Assembly (NCBI GenBank): GCA_964477455.1
Contig: CAYZHG010000096.1
Coordinates: 1-6,347 of the forward strand
Reading direction: 5' to 3'
Source: CAIOJG01 sp964477455
GTDB lineage: Bacteria; Patescibacteriota; Patescibacteriia; Magasanikbacterales; GWA2-37-8
DNA length: 6,347 nucleotides
Both the position numbers and the translations under genes were made by a program. The notes under the pieces were generated by a model. It saw only the letters and a program-made list of their open reading frames with translations, was not told the origin of the DNA and ran no database searches. Position 1 is the stretch's first letter. Each line of letters opens with the position of its first letter. Below, one piece after another: positions 5,117-6,347 of this stretch.

Positions 5117-6163
5117 ATGGAACAAAATATTCCTCAGAAAGAACAAGTTCAGGCTGTACCAACAACAGTGACCGCCGAGAATAAAAATATGAAAATGTTT
5201 GCTATTGGTTTGGCGGCTATTTTAGGTGTGGCTGTGGTTGCTTCAGCATCGGTTGGAATTTATCGTGTATATGCCAAGGCATCTACAGACAACTTCTCAT
5301 TGGTTGTTGCAAAAGTTTTGCGCCTACCATTGATGAAAGTAAATGGCGAAAGTGTTTTGTACTCAAACTATGCCGACGATGTCAAAGCGATTCAAAAATT
5401 AGTTGCCTACGACAAAGCCAACCAAGGAAATGCTGCAGGCTTAACTTCCGAACAGATGTCCGATCAAGTATTGTGGCGTTTGGCAAACAATATATTGGTC
5501 AAAGAAGCGGCGGCAAAATTCGATGTTAAAGTAGAAGCAAAAGACATTGAAGATTTGAAAGCAAACCTATTAAAGCAATTTAAAGATCAAGCAGAAATTG
5601 AAAAAGAAATTCAACAACGTTACGGTTGGACTTATGCTCAGTATGAAGAAAAAGTAATCAAGAACTTTGTTTTACAACAAAAAATTGGGGATAAAATTCA
5701 AGGTGACCAAAAAGCTCGTGAAGAAATTCGCAACAAAGCTTTGGTTGTATTAAACGAAATCAAAGCCGGTAAAGATTTTGCTGAAGAAGCCAAGGTTTAC
5801 GGCGAAGATGGTACAAAAACCAACGGTGGTGATTTAGGTTGGTTTGGAAAAGGGGATATGGTACCAGAGTTTGAAAATGCTGTGTATGCTCTAAAGAAAG
5901 GTGAAATGACTCAGGATTTGGTTGAAACTCAATATGGTTATCACATTATTAAATTAGTGGATAAAAAAACAGAGAAAGTTAAGGATGCTACTGGAAAATC
6001 TGTCAATGCAGAAAAAGTACAGGCTAGCCACATTCTATTCCGTTTTCCAACTCCAGAAACATTCTTGGATCAAGCCGCCAAAGCCGCTGTTTTCCATTTG
6101 TATGTTAAAATTCACAACCCTTTCGTAGAGAAAGAACAGACTACTCCAGAAACAGCTAAATAA
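5117..6163 (+). CDS. Membrane-anchored parvulin-type peptidyl-prolyl isomerase (PpiC/SurA/PrsA-like)
   Basis: This 348-residue protein has an N-terminal signal anchor (about 27-47) and then a SurA-N-like helical chaperone region (about 74-195: VNGESVLYSNY, NNILVKEAAAKF, YGWTYAQYEEKV). A parvulin core follows at about 203-282: IKAGKDFAEEAKVYGEDGT, GGDLGWFGKGDMVPEFENAVYALKKGEM, TQYGYHIIKLVDKK. It would fold or isomerise proteins outside the membrane, like PrsA or SurA. H276 in GYHII matches one conserved active-site His. The first parvulin strand, ASHILF with the other conserved His (H305), is not in front of the core. It comes after it, at 303-308, and is followed by a helix-like segment (PTPETFLDQAAKAAVF). 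The sequence therefore looks like a circularly permuted domain, or else a cut-off second domain. The start at 5117 has no ribosome site and is only 8 bases from the preceding stop, so it is probably co-transcribed. Confidence 0.88.
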   Translation: MEQNIPQKEQVQAVPTTVTAENKNMKMFAIGLAAILGVAVVASASVGIYRVYAKASTDNFSLVVAKVLRLPLMKVNGESVLYSNYADDVKAIQKLVAYDKANQGNAAGLTSEQMSDQVLWRLANNILVKEAAAKFDVKVEAKDIEDLKANLLKQFKDQAEIEKEIQQRYGWTYAQYEEKVIKNFVLQQKIGDKIQGDQKAREEIRNKALVVLNEIKAGKDFAEEAKVYGEDGTKTNGGDLGWFGKGDMVPEFENAVYALKKGEMTQDLVETQYGYHIIKLVDKKTEKVKDATGKSVNAEKVQASHILFRFPTPETFLDQAAKAAVFHLYVKIHNPFVEKEQTTPETAK

Positions 6164-6172
6164 AGATTTTAC

Positions 6173-6197
6173 AAATAGGGGCGAAAGCCCCTATTTT
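6173..6197 (+). terminator. GAAA-loop hairpin, probable terminator after the parvulin gene
   Basis: A perfect 10 bp stem (6173-6182 with 6187-6196, arm AAATAGGGGC) is closed by a GAAA tetraloop and followed by only four T residues (6194-6197), part of which belong to the stem. It starts 9 bases after the stop codon and ends 3 bases before tRNA-Gly. Termination is likely to be partial if the tRNAs depend on readthrough. Confidence 0.65.
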
Positions 6198-6200
6198 GAT

Positions 6201-6271
6201 GCGGGATTAGTACAGTGGTAGTATGTGGCCTTCCCAAGGCTAAGATGCGAGTTCGATTCTCGTATCCCGCT
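6201..6271 (+). tRNA. tRNA-Gly (anticodon CCC)
   Basis: The 71-base cloverleaf has a GCGGGAT/ATCCCGC acceptor stem, a D stem GTAC/GTAT with one G·U pair, the anticodon loop TTCCCAA (CCC, reads GGG), a GCGAG/CTCGT T stem and a standard TTCGATT T loop. The discriminator is U, and CCA is not encoded. It has no promoter of its own that I can place, and it is 9 bases from the next tRNA. Confidence 0.95.
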
Positions 6272-6280
6272 CTTGTTATC

Positions 6281-6347
6281 GCCATCTTAGCTCAGTTGGC
6301 AGAGCGACGGTATCGTAAACCGTAGGTCTCGGGTTCGATTCCCGAAG
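6281..6347 (+). tRNA. tRNA-Thr (anticodon CGU), 3' end cut by the window
   Basis: The first 67 bases of a cloverleaf are present: acceptor 5' strand GCCATCT, D arm GCTC/GAGC, anticodon stem ACGGT/ACCGT with loop ATCGTAA (CGU, reads ACG), and T stem TCGGG/CCCGA with loop TTCGATT. The last two bases, AG, start the 3' acceptor strand expected to read AGATGGC. It is almost surely co-transcribed with tRNA-Gly. Confidence 0.93.

Noticed and set aside
6168..6197. TTTACA (6168-6173) and TATTTT (6192-6197) as a tRNA-Gly promoter
   Set aside because: The 18 nt spacing is fair, but the start would fall at about 6203-6204, inside the tRNA. The boxes are better explained as the terminator stem and its flank.

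Overview
The window is AT-rich bacterial DNA, and the best guess for the source is a Candidate Phyla Radiation (Patescibacteria) genome. This is inference. It rests on a translin-family protein coupled to a short MurE-like ligase without the UDP-binding domain, a parvulin whose first strand lies at the wrong end, a secreted protein built from Cys-rich repeats of a kind seen in CPR and DPANN genomes, tRNAs without an encoded CCA, and overlapping genes. All six protein genes end in TAA, and no recoding of TGA is needed.

Bases 1-1911 hold the 3' part of a large secreted or surface protein: a Cys-containing stretch, three six-Cys repeats, a fibronectin-III-like domain and a C-terminal pair of about 100-residue repeats. 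Two hairpin terminators follow (1928-1959 and 1969-2001). The second also lies just downstream of a minus-strand tRNA-Lys(UUU) at 2008-2080.

A clear extended -10 promoter (2095-2124) drives a tight + strand operon of three overlapping genes: a translin/TRAX-family protein that keeps the TRAX acidic residues (2173-2745), a MurE-like Mur ligase (2738-4066) and a two-TM bacterial PH-domain protein (4044-4676). A second promoter (4666-4693) sits 7 nt before the ATG of an FtsB/DivIC-like divisome protein (4701-5108), so that mRNA is probably leaderless. A membrane-anchored parvulin-type foldase follows after 8 nt (5117-6163).

A GAAA-loop hairpin (6173-6197) separates this unit from a tRNA pair, tRNA-Gly(CCC) and tRNA-Thr(CGU). 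The latter is cut by the window edge.

The common theme of the protein genes is the cell envelope: a surface protein, a peptidoglycan-precursor-type ligase, a membrane PH protein, a division protein and an extracytoplasmic foldase. The odd member is the predicted translin-type RNase or RNA-binding protein at the head of the ligase operon.
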